Assembly: GCA_017306015.1 (NCBI GenBank)
Contig: JAFKJK010000011.1
Span: 124,001 to 188,000, forward strand
Reading direction: 5' to 3'
Length of the DNA: 64,000 bases
DNA from: Propionibacteriaceae bacterium
GTDB taxonomy: Bacteria; Actinomycetota; Actinomycetes; Propionibacteriales; Propionibacteriaceae
The position numbers and the translations under genes were made by a program. The stretch's first letter is position 1. Every line of letters starts with the position of its first letter. Shown here in pieces: positions 27,675 through 36,558 of this stretch. The notes under the pieces are model-generated. The model saw only the letters and a list, made by a program, of their open reading frames with translations, was not told the origin of the DNA and made no database searches.

Positions 27675-28490
27675 GTGAGTGATCGCGGGGACGGCTGGAC
27701 GCAGGTCCGGGCCGCCCTGTCCGGCCTGGGACGCGGACTGCGCCGGGTCCTCCGGCCCAAGCCCGTGCTGATCGCCCTCGCCGCGATCGCCGTGGTCGCA
27801 GCTCTCGGCCTGTGGGGACGGGCGATGGTCACCCCGGTTGTCCGCGCCGGCGACCCGACAGCGACGGTCGAACCGCTGCCGGGCCCGACCAGTGCCTCGC
27901 CGGCGGCGACCCCGTCGGAGTCCGGCACCCCGACCGCGAGCAGCTCGCCAGCGGCGAGTCCGTCCAGGACGCCGACGATGAAGTCGTCAGGCAAGTTCGA
28001 CGCCGCCGGCGTCAAGATCGACGCGGTGAGTTCCCTCGGCGAGTTGCGCACCTACACCGTCCGGGTGGAGACCAGCAGCGGGCTGAAGGCCGACAAGGTG
28101 GCCACCCAGATCGCCGGCGTCCTGAACGACCCGCGCAGTTGGGCCGGCAGTGGCAGCATCCGCTTCGGGCTGGTCACGGACGCCGACAAGGCCGACTTCA
28201 GTGTCACGCTGGCGTCGCCAGGCACGGCCGCGAAGAGCTGCAAGACCGTCAGCGGTACCTGCCTCGACGCTTCCGACATCGTCATCGACGCGCTGGCCTG
28301 GAAGACGGTGCCGGCCACCTACACCGGCGCAGCCGCCGACTGGCAGTCCTACCTGGTCAACCACGGCCTCGGCGGACTTCTCGGGGAGAAGCCGGCGACC
28401 TGTCCCAAGAAGGCCAAACCGGCCCCGGTCATGATGCCGCAGGCCGATGACCTGGGCGGCTGCACCCCGAACCCCTGGCCCTATCCCTGA
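27675..28490 (+). CDS. DUF3152-like secreted protein with a lost metal site
   Basis: A 271-residue membrane-anchored or secreted protein: a basic N-terminus, one hydrophobic segment (about residues 33-52), a Ser/Thr/Pro linker (62-105), then a domain with TYTVRVETSSGLKADKVA, LNDPRSWAGSGSIRF and a C-terminal Cys-containing block ending GCTPNPWPYP. These fit DUF3152, a zincin-like family whose members normally carry NHExGHxxGxxH before the final C...PNPWP block. Here the same place reads NHGLGGLLGEKPATC, so the catalytic Glu and two of the three metal-binding His are missing. It is probably a non-enzymatic relative. Four cysteines remain. The GTG start has a TAGGGT box 6 nt upstream. Confidence 0.75.
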   Translation: MSDRGDGWTQVRAALSGLGRGLRRVLRPKPVLIALAAIAVVAALGLWGRAMVTPVVRAGDPTATVEPLPGPTSASPAATPSESGTPTASSSPAASPSRTPTMKSSGKFDAAGVKIDAVSSLGELRTYTVRVETSSGLKADKVATQIAGVLNDPRSWAGSGSIRFGLVTDADKADFSVTLASPGTAAKSCKTVSGTCLDASDIVIDALAWKTVPATYTGAAADWQSYLVNHGLGGLLGEKPATCPKKAKPAPVMMPQADDLGGCTPNPWPYP

Positions 28491-28868
28491 TCCGGGCAGC
28501 CCTGCCGAACCGTCGACGGGTCGGGGATCTCGCGTCCGGACTCACCAGTCTCCCGTTCTATCGGACCGGACGGAGCCGACCGAGCCCACACGTGGACGGA
28601 ATCCGGGGACGGTGTCCACCATGGACGGAACCCGCTTTTCCCCTCTCGGACGAGGAGCCGACAGCAGTTTTCCGGTTCTCCTGCGGGCCCCGAAGCCCGG
28701 TGGTACTTTGATCGCGGAACTCTTGCGAGGGTGCCCACAAGGGGAAAGAGTGGTAGGCAGCCTGTTGGACCGTGGTCCGACGCGGTTGCCGGCTGACGGA
28801 TTCAGGGGATCAGTATCCGTCAGGCCACCGGGCATCCGACGCGGAGCGTTTGGGGGGTAAACAACAGA
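28491..28868. other. Gap without a recognisable gene
   Basis: 378 bases between the DUF3152-like gene and the next gene. I see no supported coding region. The last 130 bases are less GC-rich and hold likely promoter sequence (TACTTT near 28704) and a GGGGGG run 11 nt before ATG 28869. A degenerate CCGAACCGTCGACGGGTCGG near 28506 recalls the TGAACC repeats but lacks their core. Confidence 0.4.
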
Positions 28869-29531
28869 ATGACTACCGAAGTCATCAAGATAGACGCCGA
28901 TCGCTGGGAGGCGGTCATGGACGCGGTCCTGAACTCCGGCACCCGCGCCCTCGCGTCCGACCGGCATCTGGTCGAACTGCTGTCCGATCACGTGGATGCA
29001 CCGGTCCGGGCGACGCTGCGGGCTACCGCCGGCGGCTCGGGCGTGCTGGTGAAGATCACCATCGAGGGCGCTCAGGCGCTGATGGTGGCCCAGACGATCC
29101 ACGAGACGGCGGACGGCGGCCTCGACATCGACGGCGATGCGGAGATCGCCGTCACCGAGCTCGGCGACCTGTGGAGCCTGCTGGCCGCGGAACTGCCCGC
29201 GCTGCCCGTGCTCCGCGCCGCCGCCTCCTCAGACAACTCGCCCACCGGCGTCCGGTTGCTGCTCAGCGATCCCGTCTGGATGGACGAGCAGGCCAACGTC
29301 CTGGTCCAGGTGGAGGCCTGGCCCGGTTCCAGCTTCGGCGAGGGCGGTCCGTCCGAGCCTGTTCGGCAGTGGGTCCGTTGGTGGTCCGTGCTGGACGACC
29401 GGCTCTACGACGTCCGGTTCCGCGACGGCGCCGGTGTCGCCGTCGAGCGTCCCGCCGGTTCCCTGGCAGCGGAGTTCCAGTGGGCACTGGTCGGCGCACT
29501 GGACCTGCGTCCGGCGCTCTGGCGTCCCTGA
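28869..29531 (+). CDS. Hypothetical protein (220 aa)
   Basis: Starts MTTEVIKIDADRWEAVMDAVL. The protein is soluble and acidic, with no signal peptide or membrane segment. It has an alpha/beta look: VLVKITIEGAQALMVAQTIHE in the middle, then a Trp-rich block near residue 170 (QWVRWWSVLDDRLYDVRFRD). I do not recognise the family. Codon use and a plausible ribosome site (GGGGGG, 11 nt upstream) support a real gene. It is followed by the convergent GntR-family regulator; nothing in its context gives a function. Confidence 0.7.
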   Translation: MTTEVIKIDADRWEAVMDAVLNSGTRALASDRHLVELLSDHVDAPVRATLRATAGGSGVLVKITIEGAQALMVAQTIHETADGGLDIDGDAEIAVTELGDLWSLLAAELPALPVLRAAASSDNSPTGVRLLLSDPVWMDEQANVLVQVEAWPGSSFGEGGPSEPVRQWVRWWSVLDDRLYDVRFRDGAGVAVERPAGSLAAEFQWALVGALDLRPALWRP

Positions 29532-29598
29532 TCGGGCTCCGACCCTCTTCGGCTCCGACCGGCCGCGCGCCGAGTCGGCGAGCAGCACCCGCCCAGCG

Positions 29599-30318
29599 CT
29601 ACTCGGCGGCTCCGGCAGCGGATTCGCCCGGCGCCAGAGCTGAGGACGGCAGGAAGGCTTCCGGCCCCGGCTTGCCGCCCAGCGCCCCGGCGAGCAGTTC
29701 GCGGGCACGGCTCAGGTGTTCCTCCAGCAGGGCTGCCGCCGAGGCCGCCTGACCCGCTTCGATGAACTCCATCAGCCTGGCGTGCTCGGCGACGATGATC
29801 TCCGGGCTGAGCCGCTGGCTGCCCTGCAACTGCGCCATGCAGAGCTTGACCTCGAAGGCCAGTGATCCGTACACCGAACTCGTCCGGGCACTGCCGAGAG
29901 CGTCGATGAGTGCGGTGTGGAAGCGCATGTCGGGGTCGACGATGTCCCACTCGCCCTGTTGCCACAGCGCGTCGATCTCCGCGTTGGCGACGCGCGCCTC
30001 GACCGGAACCAGCGCGCGCTCGGCAAGCCGGCGCAGCACCTCCGACTCCAGGTAGGCCCGGGTGCGGTAGATGTCGCGGACGTCCTCGGGGCCGAGTTTC
30101 ACGACTCGCGCGGTCTTGTGGCTCTTGCGGACGAGAACCTTCTCGGCGACGAGCCGCTCGATCGCAGCCTTGGCCGTGGCCCGGGCGATGTCGTAGCGAC
30201 TTGCGACCTCGGCCTCGGTCAGCGCGTCCCCGGGGTGGAGTTCCGCGGACAGGATCTGTGTCTTCAGGTCGTCGACGACTGCGTCGATCACCGACGTGAC
30301 CACGATGTTCCGAACCAA
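29599..30318 (-). CDS. GntR/FadR-family regulator of lactate genes (LldR-like)
   Basis: A 239-residue transcription factor: an N-terminal winged HTH (about residues 10-75; PGDALTEAEVASRYDIARAT) and a C-terminal FCD ligand domain with DMRFHTAL, EHARLMEFIEAG and EEHLSRAREL carrying the Asp and His metal/ligand residues. It is divergent from lldP, and the shared 124-bp gap contains two sites of the form TNGTNNNACNA, the operator consensus of LldR/PdhR-type GntR proteins. L- or D-lactate is therefore the likely effector. The start used is TTG 30318 (AAGGGG 6 nt upstream); GTG 30306 is an alternative. Confidence 0.85.
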   Translation of the reverse strand: MVRNIVVTSVIDAVVDDLKTQILSAELHPGDALTEAEVASRYDIARATAKAAIERLVAEKVLVRKSHKTARVVKLGPEDVRDIYRTRAYLESEVLRRLAERALVPVEARVANAEIDALWQQGEWDIVDPDMRFHTALIDALGSARTSSVYGSLAFEVKLCMAQLQGSQRLSPEIIVAEHARLMEFIEAGQAASAAALLEEHLSRARELLAGALGGKPGPEAFLPSSALAPGESAAGAAE

Positions 30319-30352
30319 CCCGCACCCCTTGCCGAGCCCAGCCCGCCAAGTC

Positions 30353-30363
30353 TAGTCCAACAA
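30353..30363. promoter_or_regulatory. LldR-type operator 1
   Basis: TAGTCCAACAA fits the TNGTNNNACNA consensus. It lies 43 bp upstream of the second site, near the start of the regulator gene. Confidence 0.6.
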
Positions 30364-30378
30364 TCAGGCCGAGACCTC

Positions 30379-30407
30379 TTGCATAACCAGTGCACTTGTT
30401 CGACAAT
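30379..30407 (+). promoter_or_regulatory. Promoter of lldP
   Basis: A TTGCAT (-35, 30379-30384) and GACAAT (-10, 30402-30407) are separated by 17 bp. The second operator covers the -10 element, so regulator binding would block transcription directly. Confidence 0.6.
30396..30406. promoter_or_regulatory. LldR-type operator 2
   Basis: TTGTTCGACAA is a perfect TTGT/ACAA dyad matching TNGTNNNACNA. It overlaps the -10 box of lldP and lies 35 nt before the gene start. Confidence 0.72.
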
Positions 30408-30441
30408 CCTACCTGTCGGTCAATCTCAGTGAGGAGATGAA

Positions 30442-32205
30442 GTGCCTACGTTCACTCAGCCGCTCGCCCCGGTCGGCGGCTCCCTGGCCCTGTCGGCGCT
30501 GGTCGCCGCCCTGCCCCTGATCGTCCTGTTCGTCATGCTCGGCGTCTTCAAGATCGCCGCCTGGAAGTCGGCGCTGGCCGCCGTCGCCCTCGCCGTGCTG
30601 CTGGCGATCCTCGCCTGGGGCATGCCCTTCGTCACGGCTCTGACCACCACTGGCCAGGGCGTCTTCTTCGGCATCTTCCAGATCATGTGGATCCTGGTCA
30701 GCGCCATCTGGCTCTACAACCTCTCGGTCAAGCACGGCTGGGACAAGGTGCTCGGCGAGTTGCTCCAGTCGATCTCGACGGACATGCGCGTGCTCGCCAT
30801 CCTGATCGCCTTCTGCTTCGGCGCCCTGCTGGAGGCGCTCGCCGGCTTCGGCTCCCCGGTCGCGATCACCGCGGCCATGCTCGTCGCGGCAGGCATGAAG
30901 CCGATCCGGGCAGCCGTGGTCTGCATGGTCGCCAACACCGCACCGGTGGCCTTCGGGGCGATGGGCGCCCCGATCACAACGCTGGGCAACTCGGCCTTCC
31001 CGATCCTCACTCAGGGCGCTTTCGCCAACGCGACCCAGGCGTCCATCACCTTCGGCCACATGGCCGGACGCCAGTCGCCGATCATGGCGCTGTTCATCCC
31101 GCTGTTCCTCGTCTGGCTGGTGGACGGCGTCCGCGGCCTCAAGCAGACCTGGGGCGTCGCGCTGACGGCCGGTGCCGTGTTCGCGTTCTGCCAGTTCTTC
31201 GCCTCGAACTTCATCGCCTACGAGGTGACGGACGTGATCGCGTCCGTGGTCACCATCGCCGTGATCATCGTCCTGCTGCGATTCCGCAAGGCCGGCGAGA
31301 CCCATGCCGACCACATCGCAACCAAGGTCCAGGTCGACGAGAACATGATCGCGGCCAAGGCAACCGGCGGCGCCCGCGTCTGGGGAGCGATCGCGCCGTA
31401 CGTCATCGTCGTCGCGGTGTTCGCGGTCAGCCAGATCCCCGTGATCAAGGCCTGGCTGGCCAGCACCTTCGCCCTGGTCTTCACCTGGCCCGGCCTGCAG
31501 TCCGCCAACTTCCCCAAGGGCGCGGACGGCAAGGTGGTCGCCCAGCCGCTGGACTTCTGCGGCATCGTCACCGCGTCCCAGGCGCAGGCGGGAACCCTGA
31601 CCAACTGCACCCTCGGTCAGGTGAACCTGTACTCCGCGTTGTCGACCGGCACCTTCTTGTTCATCGCCGGCGTGATCACGGCCATCGCCTACCGGATGAG
31701 CCCTAAAGAGGCGGCCGGGGTCTTCGGCAGGACGGTGAAGAGCCTCGCGTTCACGATCGTCACCGTGGCGTCCGTGCTGGCCATCGCCTACGTCATGAAC
31801 GGCTCGGGCATGACGATCTCGCTGGGCTCCGCGCTGGCCGCCGCCGGTGCTGCGTTCGCCGTGATGTCGCCCGTGCTGGGCTGGCTCGGCGTGGCCATCA
31901 CCGGTTCCGACACCTCGGCCAACGCACTGTTCGGCGGCATGCAGGTCGCCGCAGCGAAGGGAGTCTGGCCGGGTTCGCTGGCCCATGAGATCCTGATGGC
32001 GACGTCGAACTCGACCGGTGGTGTGATGGGCAAGATGATCTCCCCGCAGAGTCTCTCCGTGGCCGCAGCCGCCACCGGCATGCTCAACCAGGAGGGCGAG
32101 ATCTTCCGCAAGGTCGTCGGCTGGTCGGTCGTGCTGCTGGCGGTGTTCGCCGTCCTCGTGCTGCTGCAGTCCACCGTGCTGATCGGGATGGTGCCGCTCC
32201 CGTGA
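30442..32205 (+). CDS. lldP: L-lactate permease (LctP/LldP family)
   Basis: A polytopic membrane carrier importing lactate, probably with protons. The 587 residues contain about a dozen hydrophobic segments and the family signatures FGALLEALAGFGSPVAITAAM near residue 130, NTAPVAFGAMGAPITTLG near 170 and GSDTSANALFGG near 490. The GTG at 30442 follows GAGGAG at 5 nt. Its stop overlaps the start of the dehydrogenase gene by 4 nt (GTGA), so the two are translationally coupled. Expression is likely repressed by the divergent GntR protein in the absence of lactate. Confidence 0.94.
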   Translation: MPTFTQPLAPVGGSLALSALVAALPLIVLFVMLGVFKIAAWKSALAAVALAVLLAILAWGMPFVTALTTTGQGVFFGIFQIMWILVSAIWLYNLSVKHGWDKVLGELLQSISTDMRVLAILIAFCFGALLEALAGFGSPVAITAAMLVAAGMKPIRAAVVCMVANTAPVAFGAMGAPITTLGNSAFPILTQGAFANATQASITFGHMAGRQSPIMALFIPLFLVWLVDGVRGLKQTWGVALTAGAVFAFCQFFASNFIAYEVTDVIASVVTIAVIIVLLRFRKAGETHADHIATKVQVDENMIAAKATGGARVWGAIAPYVIVVAVFAVSQIPVIKAWLASTFALVFTWPGLQSANFPKGADGKVVAQPLDFCGIVTASQAQAGTLTNCTLGQVNLYSALSTGTFLFIAGVITAIAYRMSPKEAAGVFGRTVKSLAFTIVTVASVLAIAYVMNGSGMTISLGSALAAAGAAFAVMSPVLGWLGVAITGSDTSANALFGGMQVAAAKGVWPGSLAHEILMATSNSTGGVMGKMISPQSLSVAAAATGMLNQEGEIFRKVVGWSVVLLAVFAVLVLLQSTVLIGMVPLP

Positions 32206-35063
32206 CTGCAGTGACGTCCGAAGGCCTGGCTGCTCTGCTGACGGGGTGCGTGGCGGAGGCGGCCCAGGTCCGCACCGCAGAGCTCGACCGCAGGGCGCTG
32301 GCCCACGACGCCTCCCACTTCCTGCAGCTGCCGGCGGCCATCGTCACCCCGCGGGACGCCGACGAGGTGGCCCGGCTGCTCCGGGCCACCGCGGCGGCGG
32401 GGATCCCGCTCACCTTCCGGTCCGGCGGGACCAGCCTGTCCGGTCAGGCCGGGACGGACGGGGTTCTCGCCGACGTCCGCCGGCACTTCACGGGGGTGGA
32501 GATCCTCGACGGCGGCGCCCGGGTGCGGGTGCAGCCGGGCGTCACCGTCAAGCAGCTCAACGCTCACCTCGCCCCGTACGGGCGCAAGTTCGGGCCGGAC
32601 CCGGCCAGCGAGGCGGCGTGCACGATCGGCGGCGTGGTCGCCAACAACTCCTCCGGCATGGCGTGTGGCACCGTCGAGAACAGCTACCGGACGCTGGAGT
32701 CGGTGGTCGCCGTCCTGCCGTCCGGGACGGTCATCGACACCGGCGCGGCCGACGCGGACGCGAAGCTGCGGGCACTCGAGCCGGCGCTCCACGAGGGCCT
32801 GCTGAAGCTCCGTCGGCGCGTCCTGGACAACCCGGCGTCCGTGGCGAAGATCAGCCAGCAGTTCTCGATGAAGAACACGATGGGCTACGGGATAAACGCC
32901 CTGGTGGACTACGCGACCGTCCCCGAGATCCTGACCCACCTGATCGTCGGCAGCGAGGGGACGCTGGCGTTCGTCGCGTCCGCCACGTTCCGCACGATCG
33001 AATTGCGGACGCAGACCACGTCCGCGCTGCTGGTCTTCGACGACCTCTACGCCGCCAACGCGTCCCTGCCCGCCCTGGTGGCCACCGGCGCGGCGACGCT
33101 GGAACTGATGGACGCCACCTCGCTGCGCGTCGGCCAGGCCTTCCCGGACACCCCGGCGATGATCAAGCAGCTGCACGTCGAGGCCCAGGCCGCGCTGCTG
33201 GTGGAGTACCAGGCGACCACGCGCGAGGAGCTGGAGCACCTGGCCGCCGGGGCCCGTCCTACGCTCGACCAACTGCCGCTGCACCAGGATGAACGCGGTC
33301 CGGTGGAGCTCACCGAGGACGCGACCGTCCGCGGCCAACTGTGGAAGCTGCGCAAGGGCCTGTACACCTCGGTCGCGGGTGCCCGGAAGTCGGGCACGAC
33401 GGCGCTGCTGGAGGACGTGGTGGTGCCGGTGGCGAAGCTCGCCGACACCTGTGCGCAGCTGGCCATCCTGTTCGACCGCTACGCCTACGCCGACTCGGTG
33501 ATCTTCGGCCACGCCAAGGACGGCAACATCCACTTCATGCTCACCGACCGGTTCGAGAACGACGAGCAGATGGGCCGCTACATCGGCTTCACCGAGGCGA
33601 TGGTCGACCTCGTGCTGGCCAACGACGGCTCGCTGAAGGCCGAGCACGGCACCGGACGGGTGATGTCGCCCTACGTGCGGCGGCAGTACGGCGACGAGCT
33701 GTACGAGGTGATGGTCGCGATCAAGGACCTGTTCGACCCGACCCGATTGCTCAACGTCGGCACGATCATCACCGACGACCCCGAGTTGCACCTCAAGCAC
33801 ATCAAGCTGCCGCCGACGATCGACGCCGAGATCGACCGGTGCGTGGAGTGCGGGTACTGCGAGCCGGTCTGCCCGTCCCGCGACCTGACGCTCACGCCCC
33901 GGCAACGGATCGTGCTGCAGCGGGAGATCCGCAACGCCGAGCTGGCTGGGGACGAGGCGCTCGCCGGACGGCTGGAGAAGGCGTACGAGTACTCCGGCGT
34001 CCACACCTGCGCGGTCGACGGCATGTGCGGGACGGCCTGCCCGGTGCTGATCAACACCGGCCTGTTCGTGAAGAAGCTGCGACGCGAGCAGACCACGCCG
34101 GCTGCGACCAAAGCGGTGTGGACGACCCTGTCGAAGCACTGGACGGGGACGACGGCCACGTTCTCGACCGTGATGGGCATCACCGATCGGCTGCCCGGGC
34201 CGCTGGAATCAGCGCTGATCGGGGTCAACAAGGTCGGCCGCGCGCTGCTGGGCGACGACAACATCCCGCTGTGGTCGCGCGAGCTCCCCGGTGGCGGACC
34301 GTCCCGAGAGCGTGCCGCCACCGGGAAACCGGCCGAGGCCGTCTATCTGCCGGCCTGCGTCAACGTCATGTTCGGGCCCGCCGACGGCGGTCCGGGCGTC
34401 CAGCTGAGCTTCGAGGCGCTGTGCGCGAAGGCGGGCGTCACGCTGCTGGTGCCCGAGGAGATCTCCTCGCTGTGCTGTGGAACGCCGTGGTCGAGCAAGG
34501 GCGTCCCGGACGGCTACGCGGCGATGCGGGAGCGAGTGCTGCCGGTCATCCGGCGGGCGACCGACAACGGCCGGCTGCCGGTGGTGTGCGACGCGTCCAG
34601 CTGCACCGAGGGCTTCGCGCACATGATCGAGACCGATCCCGACCTGCACGTCGAGGTGATCGACGCGGTCGCATTCGTCGCCCAACGCGTCCTGCCCGTG
34701 CTCGGCGCGTACGAGAAGCTCGACTCGCTGACCGTCCACCCCACCTGCTCGTCCACCCAACTGGGCCTGAACCCCGACCTGGTCACGGTGTCGGAAGCGG
34801 TCGCGGACCAGGTGAACGTCCCGGTCGACTGGGGCTGCTGCGCCTTCGCGGGCGACCGGGGGATGCTCCACCCCGAGCTCACCTACTCGGCCACGCGTCC
34901 CGAGGCGGCCGAGGTGGACAGGCTGGACGCGTCCGCCCATGCGTCCTGCAACCGGACGTGCGAACTCGGCATGACCCGGGCGACGGGACGGTCGTACCGG
35001 CACGTTCTCGAGTTGTTGGCCGAGCAGGCCCTTGGCACGGAGGCGCTCGCGGTCCATCGTTGA
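32202..35063 (+). CDS. FAD/Fe-S D-lactate dehydrogenase (GlcD-GlpC fusion type)
   Basis: A large respiratory oxidoreductase (953 aa) expected to oxidise D-lactate and pass electrons to the quinone pool. The N-terminal half is a VAO/PCMH FAD domain (PLTFRSGGTSLSGQA near 73, IGGVVANNSSGM near 145, FGHAKDGNIHFM near 430). The C-terminal half has two Fe-S motifs (CVECGYCEPVCPS near 547 and CAVDGMCGTACPV near 605), followed by two CCG-type domains (SSLCCGTPWSSKG, WGCCAFAGDRG). Coupling to lldP by a 4-nt overlap supports lactate as substrate rather than glycolate. A second in-frame GTG, nine nt later, is a weaker start. Confidence 0.9.
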   Translation: MTAVTSEGLAALLTGCVAEAAQVRTAELDRRALAHDASHFLQLPAAIVTPRDADEVARLLRATAAAGIPLTFRSGGTSLSGQAGTDGVLADVRRHFTGVEILDGGARVRVQPGVTVKQLNAHLAPYGRKFGPDPASEAACTIGGVVANNSSGMACGTVENSYRTLESVVAVLPSGTVIDTGAADADAKLRALEPALHEGLLKLRRRVLDNPASVAKISQQFSMKNTMGYGINALVDYATVPEILTHLIVGSEGTLAFVASATFRTIELRTQTTSALLVFDDLYAANASLPALVATGAATLELMDATSLRVGQAFPDTPAMIKQLHVEAQAALLVEYQATTREELEHLAAGARPTLDQLPLHQDERGPVELTEDATVRGQLWKLRKGLYTSVAGARKSGTTALLEDVVVPVAKLADTCAQLAILFDRYAYADSVIFGHAKDGNIHFMLTDRFENDEQMGRYIGFTEAMVDLVLANDGSLKAEHGTGRVMSPYVRRQYGDELYEVMVAIKDLFDPTRLLNVGTIITDDPELHLKHIKLPPTIDAEIDRCVECGYCEPVCPSRDLTLTPRQRIVLQREIRNAELAGDEALAGRLEKAYEYSGVHTCAVDGMCGTACPVLINTGLFVKKLRREQTTPAATKAVWTTLSKHWTGTTATFSTVMGITDRLPGPLESALIGVNKVGRALLGDDNIPLWSRELPGGGPSRERAATGKPAEAVYLPACVNVMFGPADGGPGVQLSFEALCAKAGVTLLVPEEISSLCCGTPWSSKGVPDGYAAMRERVLPVIRRATDNGRLPVVCDASSCTEGFAHMIETDPDLHVEVIDAVAFVAQRVLPVLGAYEKLDSLTVHPTCSSTQLGLNPDLVTVSEAVADQVNVPVDWGCCAFAGDRGMLHPELTYSATRPEAAEVDRLDASAHASCNRTCELGMTRATGRSYRHVLELLAEQALGTEALAVHR

Positions 35064-35100
35064 GTCAGGAGCACATCCGGCGAACGCGAAGGAGCGGGAA

Positions 35101-35736
35101 ATGGATCCGAAGACGACGGCACTGGTGCTGATCGAATTCCAGAACGACTTCACCTCGGACGGCGGCACGCTGCACGGCGCCGTCAACGAGGTGATGGACG
35201 CTACCGGCACCCTGGCCAACGCCAAGACCGCGCTGGACGCTGCCCACGCGGCCGGCGTCACGGTGCTGCACAGCCCGATCTCGTTCGCGCCCGGCTACCA
35301 CGAGATCAGCGCGCACCCGTACGGGATCCTGGCCGGCGTGGTCGACTCGAACTCGTTCGTCAAGGGGACGTGGGGCTGCGAGATCGTCGGCGACGTGGCG
35401 CCGAGCGGGGAGGACATCGTCCTGGAGGGCAAGCGTGGCCTGGACGCGTTCGGCTCGACCAACCTGGACTTCATCCTGCGCAGCAAGGGCATCCGGACGG
35501 TCGTACTGGCGGGTTTCCTGACCAACTGCTGCGTCGAGTCGACGATGCGGTCTGCGTACGAGAAGGGCTTCGAGGTCTACACGCTCACCGACGCGGTCGG
35601 CGCGACCTCGCTGGAGGAGCACGCCAACGCGATCAAGTACGACTACCCGATGTTCTCCAAGCCGATCACGACCGACGAGTTCGTCGGTGCTCTGGCCGAC
35701 CAGGCCGCCACCGTCGACACGTCCCGCGGCTACTGA
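35101..35736 (+). CDS. Isochorismatase-family cysteine hydrolase
   Basis: A 211-residue cytosolic hydrolase of the nicotinamidase/isochorismatase superfamily. The catalytic triad is visible as Asp in LIEFQNDF, Lys in EGKRGLDAF and Cys in TNCCVESTMRSAYEKGF. The ATG at 35101 has AAGGAG upstream; an earlier in-frame start would overlap the dehydrogenase gene. It follows the dehydrogenase by 37 nt and is probably in the lactate operon, but its substrate cannot be told from sequence. A 29-bp repeat begins 26 nt after the stop. Confidence 0.85.
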   Translation: MDPKTTALVLIEFQNDFTSDGGTLHGAVNEVMDATGTLANAKTALDAAHAAGVTVLHSPISFAPGYHEISAHPYGILAGVVDSNSFVKGTWGCEIVGDVAPSGEDIVLEGKRGLDAFGSTNLDFILRSKGIRTVVLAGFLTNCCVESTMRSAYEKGFEVYTLTDAVGATSLEEHANAIKYDYPMFSKPITTDEFVGALADQAATVDTSRGY

Positions 35737-35761
35737 TTCGGTCGACCCCCCGTCGTTTCGC

Positions 35762-36130
35762 TGAACCGAGGGGACAGGTACTTCGGTTCACGGGATCCTC
35801 GCAGTAGGTGCGCTGCCCCGGCCCCGGGCCCGTGTCGTCCCGGGCTCGACCCGGGATCCCCGGTGGTCAAGGGCTGCGTCGGTGCGGAGGTCCCGGCCGT
35901 TCGCCGGGATGGCGCCGGGCGGTGAACCGAAGTACCTGTCCCCATCGGTTCACGAGGGTGTCGTCCCGGGCTCGACCCGGGATCCCCGGTGGTCAAGGGC
36001 TGCGTCGGTGCGGAGGGGGCAGTGTTGGCCGGGGTAGCGCCGGGCGGTGAACCGAAGTACCTGTCCCCATCGGTTCAGTTCGCCGGGATGGCGCCGGGGG
36101 TGAACCGAAGTACCTGTCCCCATCGGTTCA
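35762..36130. repeat. Four TGAACC repeats within a duplicated intergenic block
   Basis: Copies lie at 35762-35790 (forward, 29 bp), 35923-35952, 36048-36077 and 36101-36130 (all reverse). Between them a segment starting GTGTCGTCCCGGGCTCGACC occurs at 35832-35890 and again at 35958-36016 (59 bp, period 126). It contains the dispersed CCCGGGCTCGACCCGGGAT palindrome. A shorter TTCGCCGGGATGGCGCCGGG piece is also repeated (35900, 36079). The 407-nt gap holds no gene. It has plainly expanded by duplication of mixed repeat types. Confidence 0.9.
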
Positions 36131-36143
36131 GCCTCGGACGGGA

Positions 36144-36554
36144 TCAGGTCGCGGTGTAGCGGACGAAGGCGCGCTCGAGGAAGTCGGTGAGGTCGCCGCT
36201 CTCGCCGTCGCGGGCGCCGCGCCCGATCACCAGCGTCGGCGCGCTCGGCTGCAGGGTGACGCCGGTGAACCGCGCCAGCGCCGAGCCGGACGCGACGAGC
36301 AGGTAGTAGCTGCCGTCCGGAGTGACGGCGACCGTGCGGGCGTTGTTGAGGTACCAGCCGGCCAGTCCGGTCTTCACTCGCCGCCCGCTCAGCAGGGACG
36401 CGGTCAGCGGCTCCGGTGCTGCGTCGGCGGCCTGCATCCTGGCCACGAAGGCGTCCAGCTTCTCCTGGGCGGACGCAGCCTCCGCGCGGGCGGCCGCCTC
36501 GGCCAACTCGTGCCGCCGGCGGGCGTCCGCCTGGCGCTGGGACTCGTCCGTCAT
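36144..36554 (-). CDS. Conserved hypothetical protein next to mprB
   Basis: A 136-residue protein. Residues 1-40 are an Ala/Arg/Glu-rich probable coiled coil. Residues 60-136 form a compact domain with KTGLAGWYLNN, DGSYYLLVAS, FTGVTLQPSAPTLVIGRGAR and DLTDFLERA. I know this shape only as an uncharacterised actinobacterial protein. It starts 4 nt after the mprB stop and so is the last gene of the mprA-mprB operon. No signal peptide. Role unknown; a repeat lies 13 nt beyond its stop. Confidence 0.75.
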   Translation of the reverse strand: MTDESQRQADARRRHELAEAAARAEAASAQEKLDAFVARMQAADAAPEPLTASLLSGRRVKTGLAGWYLNNARTVAVTPDGSYYLLVASGSALARFTGVTLQPSAPTLVIGRGARDGESGDLTDFLERAFVRYTAT

Positions 36555-36558
36555 CGCG

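Noticed and set aside
28600..28868. c-di-AMP (ydaO-type) riboswitch upstream of the 220-residue hypothetical
   Set aside because: Some GC-rich stems are present, but the conserved ydaO core segments could not be identified.
32202..35063. Glycolate oxidase
   Set aside because: The domain layout is similar, but coupling to a lactate permease and the single-chain FAD-FeS-CCG form favour D-lactate.
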